From the NCBI GenBank assembly GCA_949825025.1, contig OX463780.1:16031480-16095479 (forward strand): DNA of 64,000 bases, in the 5' to 3' direction. Under the pieces are notes generated by a model that saw nothing but the letters and a program-made list of their open reading frames with translations, did not search any database and had not been told where the DNA came from. Shown piece by piece: positions 62,675 through 64,000 of the stretch; position 1 is the stretch's first letter; every line of letters begins with the position of its first letter. The translations under genes and the position numbers were made by a program. The stretch comes from Siphlonurus alternatus. Taxonomy: Eukaryota; Arthropoda; Insecta; Ephemeroptera; Siphlonuridae.

Positions 62675-63330
62675 GGTCTCCATCATTATTGAAAGGCAGA
62701 TACTAATATTTTTAAGTTATATATATTACGTATATAAATTCTTAAATTTTATTATAATAAGGAAGACAAAAAATTGATCTAAACACATTTTTGGTTTTGA
62801 ATTTGTTTTGTTTTGTTTTCTAACTTCATTTTGAAGTTAAGTTTTATTTCATGCATATACACTAGCTTTTTTTCCAAGAATAAGATAATTGATTTCTTTT
62901 CTCCTGTAATTTCAGTTCATTTTATTTTATAATTTAATTTTCCATGATTTTGATATCACATATCAACAAGGTAAACAAAGTGAGACACAAATCACACAAT
63001 TTAATTAATAATGAAGTAATGAAAAGACTGAAAAGAGTCATCGCTGAACTGTTTTTATATAATATAAACCTTGACATTTTGCTTCCCTGCAATGAATGGC
63101 TGTAATTTAATCAATATTTTACATTTGAACCTTAATAAAGTTCATATGACATTTCTGATACATGCATGCATAGTAAGACAGTGTGCCTCGCGATGCTCAT
63201 GAAGCAAAGTTTTTTTTTAAACTTTTTTCGGTCGTAAATCACGTAAAAAAGCTAAATCTTGTATTATCTAACATATTTTTTGGCTTGGACTGAAGTTACT
63301 TAAAGTAATTTTCCTTAAGAAGTCTTCTTG
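62675..63330. other. AT-rich intronic filler
   Basis: No feature recognised. Confidence 0.45.
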
Positions 63331-63335
63331 TTAAT

Positions 63336-63359
63336 AAAAAAAAAAAAAAAAAAAAAAAA
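63336..63359 (+). repeat. Poly-A tract, 24 bases
   Basis: Uninterrupted A run immediately before the family D fragment. The poly-T of copies 1 and 2 at the equivalent place suggests a variable homopolymer inside the element. Confidence 0.9.
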
Positions 63360-63360
63360 C

Positions 63361-63430
63361 ATTTTTTTTACATAGGTTTAGATTGGGACGGTGAGAACGC
63401 CGACAAATCAGCTGACTTGAAGCCGCTATT
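63361..63430. repeat. Dispersed repeat family D, copy 3 (partial)
   Basis: ACATAGGTTTAGATTGGGAC, GGTGAGAACGCCGACAAATC and AGCTGACTTGAAGCCGC match the last third of the copies at 21.9 and 40.8 kb. The first two-thirds are missing. It is followed by a fragment related to family G at 63555-63605. Confidence 0.6.
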
Positions 63431-63439
63431 GACATATGC

Positions 63440-64000
63440 ATGTCAATATGCATATGCCAATTAATTGAAAGTATAAATAATTGGGCACAATACATGATAC
63501 ATAAGTTTCCCATCAGCGCCAGTCAAACTCAATGACACTAACCATGTTAAAAGCGAGAAACCTGCAATGTTTATCTTTGTGGCTAACTCATTCGTGAATC
63601 GTTTCTATTTATTGAATATTTTACAAATAAACTACCATTTCACTTTGGTAGTGACACTCTAGTTAATTAAATATATTAACAGTTCGTAAGATTGTTTGTG
63701 GGAGGAGATTTGTCTACTTTGAACCGCCGCCCGTTTTGTGGCGGTCTGCGGTTACTCTGCTACGAGACAGACAGACAGAGAGCTTCAGTCAATCAATTAG
63801 AGCAGTTTGTTGGGGGGCGGCTGTTACATCACTGAAATGCACACTTGACGTAATTACAAAGCTTTGTCAATCGAACATATGTAAATGTATCGAAGTTAAA
63901 TGATGTAAACTCCCTAGCATGAATTATGGAAAATACTTAAATTATTTAAAAATATACAGGAAAACTATTAATTATATATTAATAGTTGTAAATACAATAT
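63440..64000. other. Intronic end of window with a GC-richer island
   Basis: The island at 63695-63840 contains GAACCGCCGCCCG, GTGGCGGTCTGCGG, a short (GACA)n run and TTGGGGGGCGGCTG. The rest is A/T filler. No exon or splice acceptor recognised before the window ends. Confidence 0.35.

Overview
This 64 kb window looks like nuclear DNA from an arthropod, probably an insect with a large, AT-rich genome. The grounds are its overall AT-richness, very long non-coding stretches, long (CT)n, (GA)n and (TA)n microsatellites, many palindromic MITE-like elements, a degraded non-LTR retrotransposon reverse transcriptase, and a dispersed repeat near 59.75-59.97 kb of a kind I remember from insect genomes. 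A hemipteran-like genome would fit, but that is only a guess. There is no sign of bacterial gene organisation.

The one protein-coding exon I can support is at 2495-2802 on the plus strand. It encodes about 103 residues: a Gly/His-rich start, a long Asp/Glu run, then LPYPGFIPLALGCLEQHTKP followed by RSWCLRMITNP. This is the conserved N-terminus of a T-type (CaV3) voltage-gated calcium channel alpha-1 subunit just before transmembrane segment IS1. The exon ends at ATATCCTTTT (2803-2812), a perfect match to the 5' splice site of a minor-spliceosome (U12, AT-AC class) intron. I find no second channel exon, so the remaining 61 kb is most simply read as part of intron 1.

Layout. 1-2.05 kb: upstream AT-rich DNA with a decayed LINE fragment on the minus strand. 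2.07-2.5 kb: a CTCF-consensus match and a CpG-rich segment that is the likely promoter/5' UTR. 2.5-2.8 kb: first coding exon. 2.8-64 kb: presumed intron 1. The intron has three kinds of content. (a) AT-rich filler. (b) Many inverted-repeat elements, including three long hairpins stacked at 11.1-16.4 kb and several TTAA-bordered families. (c) GC- and CpG-richer islands of 150-400 bp recurring every few kb; some carry CRE, E-box, CCAAT or YY1-like motifs, and one (53.4-54.0 kb) holds a short ORF with a splice-donor-like site.

In function, the window would be the 5' end of a neuronal/muscle low-voltage-activated calcium channel gene with a very long minor-class first intron, much of it built from mobile-element hairpins. 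Some of these hairpins carry cAMP-response-element sequences. No tRNA, rRNA, CRISPR array or complete autonomous transposon was found.
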